Source of the DNA: Thermobifida halotolerans
GTDB taxonomy: Bacteria > Actinomycetota > Actinomycetes > Streptosporangiales > Streptosporangiaceae
Direction: 5' to 3'
DNA: 64,000 nucleotides
Assembly (NCBI RefSeq): GCF_003574835.2
Contig: NZ_CP063196.1
Span: forward strand, 2,418,001-2,482,000
Shown here: piece after piece, positions 44,987 through 54,619 of the stretch
How the letters are laid out: each line of letters begins with the position of its first letter
Position numbering within the stretch: the first letter of the stretch is position 1
The notes under the pieces: generated by a model
Databases searched by the model: none
What the model was told of the DNA's origin: nothing
Seen by the model: the letters and a program-made list of their open reading frames with translations, nothing else
Position numbers and translations under genes: made by a program

Positions 44987-46072
44987 TCAGAACACCACCA
45001 GGCTGCGCGCGCCGCGCCCGGAGCGCATGTCGGCGAAGGCGTCCTCCACGTCGTCCAGGCCGATGGTCCGGCTGACCAGGGACGACAGGTTGAGCTGGCC
45101 GTCGCGGTACAGCCGCAGCAGCTCCGGGACGTCGGTGGCCGGGTCGCTGCTTCCGTAGAGGCATCCCCGCAGGGTGCGGGCGAAGTGCGGGATCTCCAGC
45201 GCGTTCAGGGTCAGCTCGTCGTCGGCCGCGCCGAAGCCCACCACGGTGGCGGCGCCGCCGCGCCGGGTGCACGACCAGGCGGCGCGGATCGTGGCGGCCC
45301 GGCCCACGCACTCGACGGCGTGGTCGACGCCGCGGCCGTCGGCGAGTTTGCGCACGCGTCGGGCCAGGTCGTCGCCGGGGGTCAGAAAGTGGGTGGCCCC
45401 CAGGGAGCGGGCCAGCCCCTCCTTCTCCTCGACCGGGTCGATCGCGATGATCGTCGAGGCGCCCGCGATGCGCGCGCCCTGGACCGCGGCCAGCCCCACG
45501 CCGCCGAGGCCGATGACGGCCACCGACTGGCCGGGGCGCACCCCGGCGGCGTTGCGCACCGCGCCGACCCCGGTCAGGACCGCGCAGCCCAGCAGCGCGG
45601 CCTCGGTCGGGGGGATGTCGGCGGGAACGGTCACGCAGGCGTTCGCCGGGACGACGGTCTCCTGGGCGAACGCGGCCACTCCCAGGCAGGGGTGGGCCCC
45701 GGTGCCGTCGGCCAGCGTCCCCCAGACCCGGCGGGAGGCGTCGGCGGCGTTGGCGCACAGGTAGGGCTCGCCGTTGCGGCAGTGCCAGCAGTCGCGGCAC
45801 GGCGGGTTCCAGTTGAGCAGCACCGTGTCCCCGACGGCCAGGTCCGTCACTCCCTCGCCGACCGCGACGACGCGTCCGGCCCCCTCGTGGCCCAGTGCGG
45901 CGGGCATGGGGTGGGCGAGCCTGCCCGAGGCCAGCGACAGGTCCGAGTGGCACACGCCGGCGGCGGCCATGCGCACCCGGACCTGGCCGGGGCCCGCGTC
46001 GGGCAGGGCGACCTCTTCGACGCGCACCGGTTCGCCGGGGGCGCGTACCACGGCTGCGAGTGTGGTGGACAT
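44987..46072 (-). CDS. Zinc-dependent alcohol dehydrogenase
   Basis: A 361-residue medium-chain dehydrogenase of the class III-like group. Catalytic zinc ligands are Cys41 and His62 with Glu63; structural zinc is held by Cys92, Cys95, Cys98 and Cys106. The cofactor loop is GLGGVG, followed by Asp in AIDP, indicating NAD. GAGGAGG precedes the ATG at 46072. It is third in an operon after an acyl-CoA dehydrogenase and an aldehyde dehydrogenase, so it probably oxidises an alcohol feeding that pathway. Confidence 0.88.
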   Translation of the reverse strand: MSTTLAAVVRAPGEPVRVEEVALPDAGPGQVRVRMAAAGVCHSDLSLASGRLAHPMPAALGHEGAGRVVAVGEGVTDLAVGDTVLLNWNPPCRDCWHCRNGEPYLCANAADASRRVWGTLADGTGAHPCLGVAAFAQETVVPANACVTVPADIPPTEAALLGCAVLTGVGAVRNAAGVRPGQSVAVIGLGGVGLAAVQGARIAGASTIIAIDPVEEKEGLARSLGATHFLTPGDDLARRVRKLADGRGVDHAVECVGRAATIRAAWSCTRRGGAATVVGFGAADDELTLNALEIPHFARTLRGCLYGSSDPATDVPELLRLYRDGQLNLSSLVSRTIGLDDVEDAFADMRSGRGARSLVVF

Positions 46073-46107
46073 GGTCCTCCTCGGGTTGGGATCGGTATCG
46101 GGGGAGG

Positions 46108-47526
46108 TCACGGAAGCTGGACCGCCTTGACTTCGCAGAACTCCTCCAGGCCGAAGCGGCCCAGTTCGCGTCCGTTGCCGGACTTGCGGTAGCCGCCGAA
46201 GGGCGCCGAGGGGTTGAACCGCCCGCCGTTGACGGCGACCTGTCCGGTGCGCATGCGGCGCGCCACGGCCAGGGCGCGGTCGGCGTCGGCCGACCAGACC
46301 CCGCCGGAGAGGCCGTAGTCGGTGTCGTTGGCCAGGCGCACCGCGTCGTCGGTGTCGGTGTAGCCGAGCACGGTGAGCACCGGGCCGAAGATCTCCTCGC
46401 GGGCGGCGGCGGCGTCGCGCCCCACCCCGGCCAGCACGGTGGGCGCCACGAAGTAGCCCTGGTCGGGGACCTGGGCGTCGGGTCCGCCGGTGGCGAAGAC
46501 CGCGCCGTCCTTGCGCGCCCGCTCCAGGTGGTCCAGGACGCGGCGGTGGGCGTCGGCGGAGGCGAGCGGTCCGATGCGGGTGGCGGGGTCGGCGGGGTCG
46601 CCCATCGGCTTGCTCTGCGCCGCCTCGACCGCCAGGGCGACGGCCTCGTCGTAGCGGTCCTGCGGAACGAGCAGGCGGGTCAGGGCCGTGCAGGTCTGGC
46701 CGGAGTTGAGCATGCAGTCGGAGACGACCGACTTCACGGCGGCGGCCAGGTCGGCGTCGTCCAGGACGACTCCGGCGGATTTGCCGCCGAGTTCCAGCGA
46801 CACCTTCTTGACGGTCGCGGCGGCCACCTCCGAAACGCGGCTGCCGGCCCGGGTGGAGCCGGTGAAGGAGACCATGTCCACCAGCGGGTGCGCGGTCAGG
46901 GCCTCGCCCGCCTCGGGGCCGGTGCCGGTGACGAGGTTGAACACACCGGGCGGGAAGCCCACCGAGTCGATGATCTCGGCGAGCAGGAACGCCGACAGCG
47001 GCGCGACCTCACTGGGTTTGAGGACGACGGTGCAGCCCGCGGCGAGCGCGGGGGCGGCCTTGGCGATGATCTGGTGCAGCGGGTAGTTCCAGGGGGTGAT
47101 GGCGCCCACGACCCCGACGGGCTCGCGCACGACCAGGGAGTTGCCGATCCTCTCGGTCCAGGCGAGGTCGCGCGCGGTGGCGACGGTGTCGCCCAGCACC
47201 GCCAGCGGCAGTCCCACCTGGATGCGGTCGGCGATCACACGGGGCGCGCCCATCTCGGAGGTGATGAGGGCCGACATCTCCTCGGCCCGCACGGCGAGTT
47301 CGCGGCGCAGGGCGTCCAGGTGCGCGACGCGTTCGGCGACGTCGGTGGCCGCCCAGGCGGGGAAGGCGTCGTGGGCGGCCCGCACGGCGCGGTCGACGTC
47401 GTCGGCGCCGCACAGCGGGACGTGGGCGACGGTCTGCTGGGTGTAGGGGTTGTCTACCGCGATGCGGTCGGTGGTCCGGGGGGCGGTCCACTGGCCGCCG
47501 ACGTAGATCCGGTCGGTGGTGATCAC
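46108..47526 (-). CDS. Aldehyde dehydrogenase family protein
   Basis: A 472-residue NAD(P)-dependent aldehyde dehydrogenase. The cofactor segment is [12 protein letters not shown], then FTGSTRAG; the general base Glu is in LELGGKS and the nucleophile Cys in [11 protein letters not shown]. Near the end [22 protein letters not shown] is intact. GGAGG precedes the GTG at 47526, 19 bases after the acyl-CoA dehydrogenase stop. With its neighbours it would turn an alcohol into an acid. Confidence 0.9.
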   Translation of the reverse strand: MITTDRIYVGGQWTAPRTTDRIAVDNPYTQQTVAHVPLCGADDVDRAVRAAHDAFPAWAATDVAERVAHLDALRRELAVRAEEMSALITSEMGAPRVIADRIQVGLPLAVLGDTVATARDLAWTERIGNSLVVREPVGVVGAITPWNYPLHQIIAKAAPALAAGCTVVLKPSEVAPLSAFLLAEIIDSVGFPPGVFNLVTGTGPEAGEALTAHPLVDMVSFTGSTRAGSRVSEVAAATVKKVSLELGGKSAGVVLDDADLAAAVKSVVSDCMLNSGQTCTALTRLLVPQDRYDEAVALAVEAAQSKPMGDPADPATRIGPLASADAHRRVLDHLERARKDGAVFATGGPDAQVPDQGYFVAPTVLAGVGRDAAAAREEIFGPVLTVLGYTDTDDAVRLANDTDYGLSGGVWSADADRALAVARRMRTGQVAVNGGRFNPSAPFGGYRKSGNGRELGRFGLEEFCEVKAVQLP

Positions 47527-47545
47527 GGTGCCTCCAGGCGGTTTC

Positions 47546-48697
47546 TCAGGAGAAGGCGCTGACGCCGGTGAGCGCGCGGCCGATGATGAGCTTCTGGATC
47601 TGGCTGGTTCCTTCGTACAGGGTGGTGACGCGGGCGTCGCGCAGGTACTTGCCGGGCGGGTACTCGTCGATGTAGCCGTAGCCGCCGAACACCTGCATCG
47701 CGCTGTTGGCGGCGCGCACGGCCGTCTCGGTGGCGTAGAGCTTGGCCATGGACGCCGCGGTGGCGAACGGCTCGCCCCGGTCGATCAGGTCGGCGGCCCG
47801 CCACACCAGCAGGCGGGCGGCGTCGGTCTCCACCGCCGTGTCGGCGAGCATCTCCTGGACGAGCTGGAAGGCGGCGATGGGGCGGCCGAACTGGACGCGC
47901 TCCTTGGCGTGGGCCAGGGCGCTCTCCAGGGCGCCCCGGGCGGCGCCCACCGATCCGGCGGCCACCGAGACGCGCCCCTTGTCCAGGGCCGACATCGCGA
48001 TGGAGAAGCCCCGGCCCTCCTCGCCGAGGACGGCGTCGGCGGGTACGCGCACCTCGTCGAGGAACAGCTGCGCGGTGGGCTGGCCGCGCAGGCCGAGCTT
48101 GCCGTGGATCGTGGTGCGCTCCAGTCCGGGGGAGTCGGTGGGCACCAGGAACGCGGTGATGCCCCTGGGGCCGGGGCCGCCGGTGCGGGCGAAGATGAGG
48201 GCCACGTCCGCCCAGGTGCCGTTGGTGATGAACATCTTGGAACCGCTGAGCAGGTAGTCGTCCCCGTCGGGCACGGCCTTCAGCGACAGCGAGGCGGCGT
48301 CGGAGCCGGTGTCGGGTTCGGTCAGTCCGAAGCAGCCCATCAGCCGCCCGGAGCACAGGCCGGGCAGCCAGCGCTCCCGCTGCTCGGGGGTGCCGTGGGC
48401 GGCGATGGACTTGGCCACCAGGCCGAGGGAGACCGACACCAGACCGCGCACCGAGGAGTCGCCGCGACCGAGCTCCTCCATGACGAGGGCGTAGGAGACG
48501 TGGTCGCCGCCCACCCCGCCGTACTCCTCGTCGACGGTCATGCCGAGGAAGCCGAGCTCACCGAGCCGCTGGACGAGTTCGCGGGGCACGCTCTCGGCGC
48601 GGTCCCACTCCACCACGTTCGGTGTGATCTCGCGGTCGACGAACTCCGCTGCCATCGCGCGGAGCGCGGTCTGCTCCTCGGTGAGGGTGAAATCCAT
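47546..48697 (-). CDS. Acyl-CoA dehydrogenase
   Basis: A 383-residue flavoprotein of the short/branched-chain acyl-CoA dehydrogenase type. FAD-binding segments are GCFGLTEPDTGSD and KMFITNGTWAD. The C-terminal helical domain has VQFGRPIAAFQLVQ, QVFGGYGY, and the catalytic-base region TTLYEGTSQIQ. First gene of a three-gene operon. The ATG at 48697 follows GGGGTGCGG. A palindromic operator lies 12 bases before it. Confidence 0.9.
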   Translation of the reverse strand: MDFTLTEEQTALRAMAAEFVDREITPNVVEWDRAESVPRELVQRLGELGFLGMTVDEEYGGVGGDHVSYALVMEELGRGDSSVRGLVSVSLGLVAKSIAAHGTPEQRERWLPGLCSGRLMGCFGLTEPDTGSDAASLSLKAVPDGDDYLLSGSKMFITNGTWADVALIFARTGGPGPRGITAFLVPTDSPGLERTTIHGKLGLRGQPTAQLFLDEVRVPADAVLGEEGRGFSIAMSALDKGRVSVAAGSVGAARGALESALAHAKERVQFGRPIAAFQLVQEMLADTAVETDAARLLVWRAADLIDRGEPFATAASMAKLYATETAVRAANSAMQVFGGYGYIDEYPPGKYLRDARVTTLYEGTSQIQKLIIGRALTGVSAFS

Positions 48698-49176
48698 TTC
48701 CGCACCCCAAAAACTATCGCTGTTAGTTTTCTCGCGTGCAGACTAGGACATCCCCCTCCGGGGGAGGAACCCCGGGGCGCTCTTGGGTGGGACGCATGCT
48801 CCGCCCCGCGACCGGTCCCCGAACCGACGTCGGGAAGTCGGGGGAAGGCTTCCGGGCGGCATCGGCCCCGACAGGGGCGGAAGATGGCCTCCACCCCGAG
48901 GGCCTTGGAACCTCACTGAGGTTTGCCGGTCGCCTTCGCGACGGACACCGGCCGTGTGGAGAAGAGGGGGCCGCCGATCGGCCCAGGGCGTTCCACACCA
49001 ACCCCCGCGATGGACCACCACGGACTGCCGGTGACCGGTCGAGGCGCCGCCAACCCGTGGTCGCCCGCCGCAGAACCGAACACCCACACCTCAGTCAGCC
49101 CCAAGGGTGGTTTCCGGACGGCCCCGCCCCTCGGGTGGAGGCCACCGGGGAACTCCTCCTCCGGCCGCGGCGCGCG
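48698..49176. other. Intergenic region upstream of the acyl-CoA dehydrogenase operon
   Basis: No supportable gene in 479 bases. It starts with the operator and promoter of the operon. From about 48830 to 48960 there is a copy of the intergenic repeat family (ATCGGCCCCGACAGGGG, then CCTTGGAACCTCACTGAGG and TTTGCCGG). The rest shows nothing recognisable. Confidence 0.5.
48710..48730. promoter_or_regulatory. Palindromic operator of the acyl-CoA dehydrogenase operon
   Basis: AAAACTA and TAGTTTT (seven-base arms) flank a seven-base centre that itself has one further symmetric pair. It is an AT-rich island in GC-rich DNA, 12 bases before the start codon. Position and form suit a TetR- or GntR-type repressor; no such gene adjoins the operon. 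Confidence 0.6.
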
Positions 49177-51918
49177 TCACCGGCCGCTGACCAGCCGGGC
49201 CAACTCCACCCGGGAGCGGATCTGCAACTGGCGGAAGATGTTGCGCAGGTGGTGTTCGACGGTGCGCGGGCTGATGTAGAGGCGCTGGGCGATCTCCCGG
49301 TTGGTCGCCCCCTCGGCCACCAGGCGGGCGATCTGCTCCTGCTGGGGGGTCAGCCCCTCGGTGGGTGCGGGGGCGGCCGCGTCGAGCGCCTCGCCGGTGG
49401 CGCGCAACTGCTCCTTGGCCTGCCGCAGCAGCAGCGGCGCCTCCAACCGGGTGAACGCCTCCACCGCGGCCCGCAGGTGCGGGCGGGCCGCCGAGGGCAG
49501 CCGGGACCGGCGCAGCAGCGTGCCGTAGGCCATCCGGGTGCGCGCCTCCTCGATGCCGCCCCCGCCGCCGCGGCGGTGCAGCCGCAGGGCCTCTTCGAAG
49601 TGCTCGCGCGCGGCCTCGCCGTCGCTGAGCAGCGCCCGGCAGCGCGCGGCGAGCGCGAGCTCGTTGGGGCCCTCGGTGGCGTTGGCCCACCGCTCGTACC
49701 CGGCCAGCGCGACGGCGGCCCGCTCGGTCTCCCCCAGGTGCGCGGCGGCCTCCACGTAGTGGGGGACGCTCAGCAGGCGGATGGTGCGGTGGCCCTGGCA
49801 GGGCTCGCTGTGCGCCAGCTCCTCCAGCCGGGTGGCCGCCTCCCGCATGCGCCCCCGGGTCAGGTCGAGGAAGGCCAGCGCCCACTCGGTCAGCGCCCGG
49901 GGCAGTCCGAGCGGGCGGTTGTCGGTGTGCTCGGTGACCGCGGCCGCGCGCACCGCGCAGTCCTCGGCGTCGCCGCGCAGCGCCGCCACCATCGCCAGGG
50001 CCGCCAGGTGGTGCGCGGCGCAGTTGCGCTGCCCCGTCTCCACCGACAGCCGCAGTCCCAGCGACGCGTGCTCGCCCGCGGTGGTCGGCGACCCGTGCCA
50101 GAACTCGCCGTGGACGGCGTAGGACAGCGCCTGGGGCACCATCGAGACCGTGCCCCGCACCCCGGCCCGCGCGATGGCCCGGGCGGTCTGGCGGCGCGCT
50201 CCCACGGTGTCGCCCAGCCGCAGCGCCGCCACGATCGAGCGGATCAGGCTGAGCGGCTCGTCGTCGCGCTCGACCAGCGCCACCGACCGGCGCAGCGGTT
50301 CCATCGCGGCCTCGTAGTCGCCCTGGAAGGCCAGCATCGAGCCCTCCAGGTAGGCCAGCCCCGAGTCGCGCAGCGGGTTGTCGAGGTCCAGGGTCAGCGA
50401 CTGCCGCGCGGCCGCGACGAAGCGGTCCAGGTCGCCGGCGAGGGAGGCGGCGTCGGCGGCGCGCAGCAGCAGCGACCGCGCGTGGTGGGGGTCGCGCGCG
50501 GCGACCTCGCGGGCCGCCGACATCAACTGGTCGCACCCCTGCAGCGGGTCCTCCTCGCCGATCGCGCGGTAGCCGTCGACCATGTCCGGCAGCCCCCGGG
50601 TGCGGGCCATGGGGACGTAGGGCGCGGCCTGCTTGATCAGGATGGTGCTGCGGCTGTACTGGCCCGCCGCCCACGCCTGGTAGGAGGCCTCGGCCAGCCG
50701 GCCCGCCCGGCGGCTGGGCTTCCCGGTCAGCTCGGCCGCGCGCTCCAGCAGGACCGACGCCTCGTGCGCGGTCAGTCCCGGCTCGTCCGCCGACACCGCC
50801 GCGGTGATCTCGTGCCCCAGCTCCTCGTCGGGTCCCGAGGCGGCCGCCGCCCGGTGCCACAGGACCCGGTGGCGGGGGCCGCGGCTGTCCAGCATCCGTG
50901 CCATCTCCAGGTGCGCCCCGGCCAGTTCGGCGCTTGTCGCGCGGCGGCACACGACCTCGCCCATCATCGGGTCGGCGAACTCCACCCGGTCGGCCGCCAC
51001 CCGCAGCAGACCGGCCCGTTCGGCCCGGTCGAGCGCGGCGGCCGGGTCGCCGCTCCCGCCCTCCCGCGCGGTGAGGACCGGGACGGCGACCCCGGGTTCG
51101 ATCGCGGCGAGCAGCAGCAGCCGGGTGATGTCGTCGGGCAGGAAGGCCAGCACCTCGGCGTGGGCGTCCATGATCTCCGCGGGCAGCGGCAGCATCCGGG
51201 GCAGCGGCTCGACGCCGGTGCGCTGGCCCGGGGTGAGGGCGGAGGCGTAGCAGCGCACGGCCATGGGGTTGCCGTGCGCGCGGCGCACGAGTTCGCCGCG
51301 CACCGCCGGGTCGACGCCGGGATCGGTCTCCTCCAGGACGTCCTGCAGCGTCTCCTCCGGCAGCGGCCCCAGCCGCAGCCGGGGCAGGCCGGACAGTTCC
51401 TCGGGGGCGGCCTCGCGGGTGGCGAACAGCATCGCCGCGCCGACCGTGTCGACGCGGTGGGCGGCGAAGGAGAGCAGGGCCAGGGAGTCGGAGTCGATCC
51501 ACTGGGCGTCGTCGACCACGCACACCAGGGGGCGGGCGCGGGTCAGCGCGGTCACGAGGGCCAGTACGGCCACCGACAGGGCCAGACGGTCGCGCTCGTC
51601 GTAGCGTCCGCGGCGCAGCGCGTCGTCGAGCAGCCGCCCGTGTTCGGGGCCGAGCGCGCCCAGGCGGTGCGTCACGGGCAGAAACAGCCCGTGCAGCCCG
51701 GACAGGGGGAGGCCGGACTCCGGGCGGCGCCCGCTGACCCGGAGCACCCGGTGGTCGTCGAACCGGTCCAGGACGGTGTCGAGCAGCGCGGTCTTGCCGA
51801 TGCCGGGGCTGCCCTCGACCACCACCGCGCCGCCGCGCCCGGTGACCCTGACCAGGTGTTCGACCTCCGCGCCCCGGCCGTGTGTGCGGGAGGCCGGGAC
51901 CATCAGTACGTCTGCCAT
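49177..51918 (-). CDS. LAL-type LuxR family regulator with AAA ATPase domain
   Basis: A 913-residue regulator. Walker A EGSPGIGKT (35-43) and Walker B VCVVDDAQWID form an STAND/AAA domain to about residue 300. A long helical, TPR-like middle follows. The C-terminal LuxR helix-turn-helix (about 850-913) reads LTPQQEQIARLVAEG and TNREIAQRLYISPRTVEHHL. Such activators usually respond to sugars or control secondary metabolism. The ATG at 51918 has no ribosome site, but TAACGT lies seven bases upstream. The neighbouring Liv operon or dehydrogenase operon are possible targets. Confidence 0.87.
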   Translation of the reverse strand: MADVLMVPASRTHGRGAEVEHLVRVTGRGGAVVVEGSPGIGKTALLDTVLDRFDDHRVLRVSGRRPESGLPLSGLHGLFLPVTHRLGALGPEHGRLLDDALRRGRYDERDRLALSVAVLALVTALTRARPLVCVVDDAQWIDSDSLALLSFAAHRVDTVGAAMLFATREAAPEELSGLPRLRLGPLPEETLQDVLEETDPGVDPAVRGELVRRAHGNPMAVRCYASALTPGQRTGVEPLPRMLPLPAEIMDAHAEVLAFLPDDITRLLLLAAIEPGVAVPVLTAREGGSGDPAAALDRAERAGLLRVAADRVEFADPMMGEVVCRRATSAELAGAHLEMARMLDSRGPRHRVLWHRAAAASGPDEELGHEITAAVSADEPGLTAHEASVLLERAAELTGKPSRRAGRLAEASYQAWAAGQYSRSTILIKQAAPYVPMARTRGLPDMVDGYRAIGEEDPLQGCDQLMSAAREVAARDPHHARSLLLRAADAASLAGDLDRFVAAARQSLTLDLDNPLRDSGLAYLEGSMLAFQGDYEAAMEPLRRSVALVERDDEPLSLIRSIVAALRLGDTVGARRQTARAIARAGVRGTVSMVPQALSYAVHGEFWHGSPTTAGEHASLGLRLSVETGQRNCAAHHLAALAMVAALRGDAEDCAVRAAAVTEHTDNRPLGLPRALTEWALAFLDLTRGRMREAATRLEELAHSEPCQGHRTIRLLSVPHYVEAAAHLGETERAAVALAGYERWANATEGPNELALAARCRALLSDGEAAREHFEEALRLHRRGGGGGIEEARTRMAYGTLLRRSRLPSAARPHLRAAVEAFTRLEAPLLLRQAKEQLRATGEALDAAAPAPTEGLTPQQEQIARLVAEGATNREIAQRLYISPRTVEHHLRNIFRQLQIRSRVELARLVSGR

Positions 51919-51931
51919 GTGACACACGTTA
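51918..51931 (-). promoter_or_regulatory. Leaderless -10 of the LuxR gene, with nearby dyad
   Basis: TAACGT (51926-51931, minus strand), seven bases, then ATG. The -10 is entered by a dyad GTGACC-N8-GGTAAC just upstream (5 of 6 bases symmetric), a possible autoregulatory site. Confidence 0.45.
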
Positions 51932-52045
51932 CCGAGACGTAGGTCACAGTCAACGGGTAGGTTGCCCCGGAAGTCCCGTCCCCGGAGGGTTTCCGCGCCG
52001 CCGTCCGCGTGCCTGTGCACGGTGCGGCACCGGGTCCGGCGCGCA

Positions 52046-52078
52046 CGAAGGGCCCGGCGGGGGGCGCCGGGCCCTTCG
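52046..52078 (-). terminator. Terminator of the Liv transporter operon
   Basis: A perfect 14-base-pair stem (52046-52059 with 52065-52078) and a five-G loop, 53 bases after the binding-protein stop codon. Confidence 0.85.
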
Positions 52079-52130
52079 GTTCCGGACCGCTCACGTCCCG
52101 CCGCCGCGGTCGCACGGCGGCGGGGCCTCG

Positions 52131-53453
52131 TCAGTCGTGGAAGTCGTACTCCTCGGGGCCGACCCGCTCGAAGTCCGCCGGGACGATGTCCCCGCCCTCG
52201 CGGTCGGTCACCATGGCCTCCTGGAGGTTCTCCATGCGGCCCTCGCCGTCCCCGTCGGCCGTGTACTGGTTGACGAGCGCACCGGCGTGGCCGCCGTGGT
52301 CGTCGGCGGAGGAGGCGAACGGGACCAGGCCGGGGCCGTTCCACTCCATCGACTCCACCGCCTCGACGAGGCTCTGGCGGGTCGGCTCGGGCCCGGCGGC
52401 CTTGAGCGCCTTGGCGAACATCACGGCCTGGACCATGCCGTAGATGCGGGTGTTGGTGAGCTCACCCTCGCCGTACTCCTCGTGGACCTCGGTGAAGAAC
52501 TGCGTCCAGGGGTCGTCGACCATGTTGACCTGGGGCAGGTAGCCGCTGGTGATGATGCCGTTGAGCATCTGGTCGACCGGCAGCTCGTCGCTCTCGCCGT
52601 ACTCCTTGAGCAGCCCCTTGAGCGTGGGCACGTCGGAGCCGATGCTGCTGATGACCCACTGCGGCTGGTAGCCCTGTCCGGCGGCGTTGAGGATGCCCAG
52701 CGCGGCGAAGGCGGGGATGCAGGCGCAGATGACCACGTCCGCACCGGCCTCGTCGAGCGCGGAGATCTGCCCGCCGACCGCCTCGGGAGCGGTGGACTCG
52801 TAGCTCTCGTCGGCGACCACGGCGTCGGCCAGGTACTGGTCGAGTCCGGCGATCGAGTCGGTGCCCACGTCGTCGTTCTGGTAGTAGTAGCCGACCTTGG
52901 CGTCGGGGAAGTTCTCCGAGACGTACTGCGCCAGGATCTTGGCCTCCTTGGTGTAGTCCACCTGGTAGCCGTAGGTCAGCGGGTACTCCTCCGGGTTGTT
53001 CCACATCAGCGCGCCGGAGGAGGGGAAGAGGTCGGGCACGCCCTGGGCGTCGAGGTAGTCGAGGACCTTGGAGTGGGTGGGGGTGCCCAGGCCGCCCAGC
53101 ATGGCGAAGATCTCCTCGCCCTCGACGAGCTTCTGGGTGACCTCGACGGTCTTGGTCGGGTCGTAGACGTCGTCCTCGACCAGGTACTCGATCTGGCGGC
53201 CGTGGACGCCGCCCTGGGCGTTGATGTAGTCGAACATCGCCGAGGCGCCCTGGGAGATCGCCAGGTAGCCCGCGGAGGCCGGGCCGGTGAGCGGCTGGTG
53301 GGTGCCGATGGTGACCGTGTCGTCGGTGACGCCGACGGCCACGTCCAGGTCGGCGGCGGCGCCCTCCTCGGCCTGCTGCCCGGCGCCTCCGCAGGAGGCG
53401 GCCAGCAGCGTCAGGGCGAGCGCCCCCGCCGCGACGGCGATCGGTTTCCTCAT
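52131..53453 (-). CDS. Branched-chain amino acid-type ABC substrate-binding lipoprotein
   Basis: A 440-residue exported lipoprotein: the signal ends LLAASC with Cys21 as anchor. The mature part is a periplasmic-binding fold of the Leu/Ile/Val type (VTIGTHQPLTGPASAGY at the start, VEDDVYDPTKTVEVTQKLV, then KVGYYYQNDDVGTDSI). Such receptors bind amino acids, but also amides, urea or aromatic acids, so the ligand is open. GGGAGTG precedes the ATG at 53453. Last gene of a five-gene operon F... order G-F-H-M-K. Confidence 0.87.
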   Translation of the reverse strand: MRKPIAVAAGALALTLLAASCGGAGQQAEEGAAADLDVAVGVTDDTVTIGTHQPLTGPASAGYLAISQGASAMFDYINAQGGVHGRQIEYLVEDDVYDPTKTVEVTQKLVEGEEIFAMLGGLGTPTHSKVLDYLDAQGVPDLFPSSGALMWNNPEEYPLTYGYQVDYTKEAKILAQYVSENFPDAKVGYYYQNDDVGTDSIAGLDQYLADAVVADESYESTAPEAVGGQISALDEAGADVVICACIPAFAALGILNAAGQGYQPQWVISSIGSDVPTLKGLLKEYGESDELPVDQMLNGIITSGYLPQVNMVDDPWTQFFTEVHEEYGEGELTNTRIYGMVQAVMFAKALKAAGPEPTRQSLVEAVESMEWNGPGLVPFASSADDHGGHAGALVNQYTADGDGEGRMENLQEAMVTDREGGDIVPADFERVGPEEYDFHD

Positions 53454-53518
53454 GTTCACACTCCCAGTGGTGTTGAAAAAAGGGGGATCGGATGACGGGA
53501 TGGGGAAGATCGCGGGGG

Positions 53519-54616
53519 TTACCGCCGCCGCAGCGCCGCGCCCAGCCGGCGCAGTGCGCCCTGGACGCCCATCGGCCAGGCCATGACGATGACGACGAGC
53601 AGCACGCCGAAGGACACCACCGGCAGGTTGTCGGCGACGCTGCTGCTCAGGCCGAGCGCGTGCGCCACCTCCTCCCCGGCCAGCTCGAAGTAGACCACCG
53701 CCAGCGCGCCCCACAGCGCGCCCCACAGGCTGCCCAGTCCGCCCAGCACGAGCGCGGCGAGCAGGGTCAGCGACAGCGCGGGGGTGAAGGAGCTGGGGGT
53801 GGCGGTGCCCATCAGGTAGAACTCGCAGGCGCCGGCCAGGGAGCCGCACCCGGCGCTGACGACGAAGGCGACCACCTTCGTGCGGCCGACCGGGATCCCG
53901 GCCATGGCCGCGGCGGCCTCGTCGTCGCGGATGGCGCGCAGGCGCCTGCCCAGCCGCCCCCGGCTCAGCGTCGCCAGCACCACCATCGCCAGCAGCACGG
54001 TGAGCCAGATGACCAGCGCCTTCCAGTGGTTGGTGCTGGTGACCAGGTGGGACACCTCGGGCGGGGCGCCGCGGAAGGTGAAGTTCAGTCCGTTGGCGCC
54101 GCCCAGGACGTCGGAGAAGCGCAGGGCCAGCGACGGCAGGCCCACCGCCAGGGCGAGCGTGGCCCCGGCCAGGTAGGGGCCGTGCAGCCGGGCGGTGGCC
54201 GCCCCGACCAGGATTCCGGCCAGGCAGCCGACGACCACGGCGGTCACCATGATCCCCGCCAGCGGCACCATCGGCAGGTGCAGCACGATCAGCGCCGCGG
54301 TGTAGGCGCCGACGAACATGAAGGCGCCGTGTCCCAGGGAGATCTGCCCGCTGTAGCCGACCAGCAGTTGCAGACCGGCGATGGCGAGCATCAGGTAGCC
54401 CACCTTGGCGACGCGGAACTGGTCCAGCGGCGAGGGGAGGTAGTGGACCAGCACCGCGACCGCGGCCAGGGCGAGCAGCGCCGCGACCAGGTGGCGCACC
54501 AGGACGGGGAGCGCGCGCCAGCGGGCGGTCAGGCCGCCCCGCGGCCGTGGGGCCTGCGGCGCGGAGTCGGCCGATCCGGCCGGCGGCGAGTCGTGTCGTC
54601 GCAGGGAGGAGGTCAT
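53519..54616 (-). CDS. livM: LivM-type ABC permease
   Basis: A 365-residue permease with about nine to ten helices. LQLLVGYSGQISLGHGAFMFVGAYTAA is the LivM hallmark, and RAIRDDEAAAAMAGIPVGRTKVVAF is the ATPase-contact loop. The N-terminal 45 residues are a Pro/Arg-rich cytoplasmic extension. AAAGGTG precedes the ATG at 54616, which directly follows the livH stop codon (TAG-TTG-ATG), so the two are coupled. Confidence 0.9.
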   Translation of the reverse strand: MTSSLRRHDSPPAGSADSAPQAPRPRGGLTARWRALPVLVRHLVAALLALAAVAVLVHYLPSPLDQFRVAKVGYLMLAIAGLQLLVGYSGQISLGHGAFMFVGAYTAALIVLHLPMVPLAGIMVTAVVVGCLAGILVGAATARLHGPYLAGATLALAVGLPSLALRFSDVLGGANGLNFTFRGAPPEVSHLVTSTNHWKALVIWLTVLLAMVVLATLSRGRLGRRLRAIRDDEAAAAMAGIPVGRTKVVAFVVSAGCGSLAGACEFYLMGTATPSSFTPALSLTLLAALVLGGLGSLWGALWGALAVVYFELAGEEVAHALGLSSSVADNLPVVSFGVLLVVIVMAWPMGVQGALRRLGAALRRR

Positions 54617-54619
54617 CAA

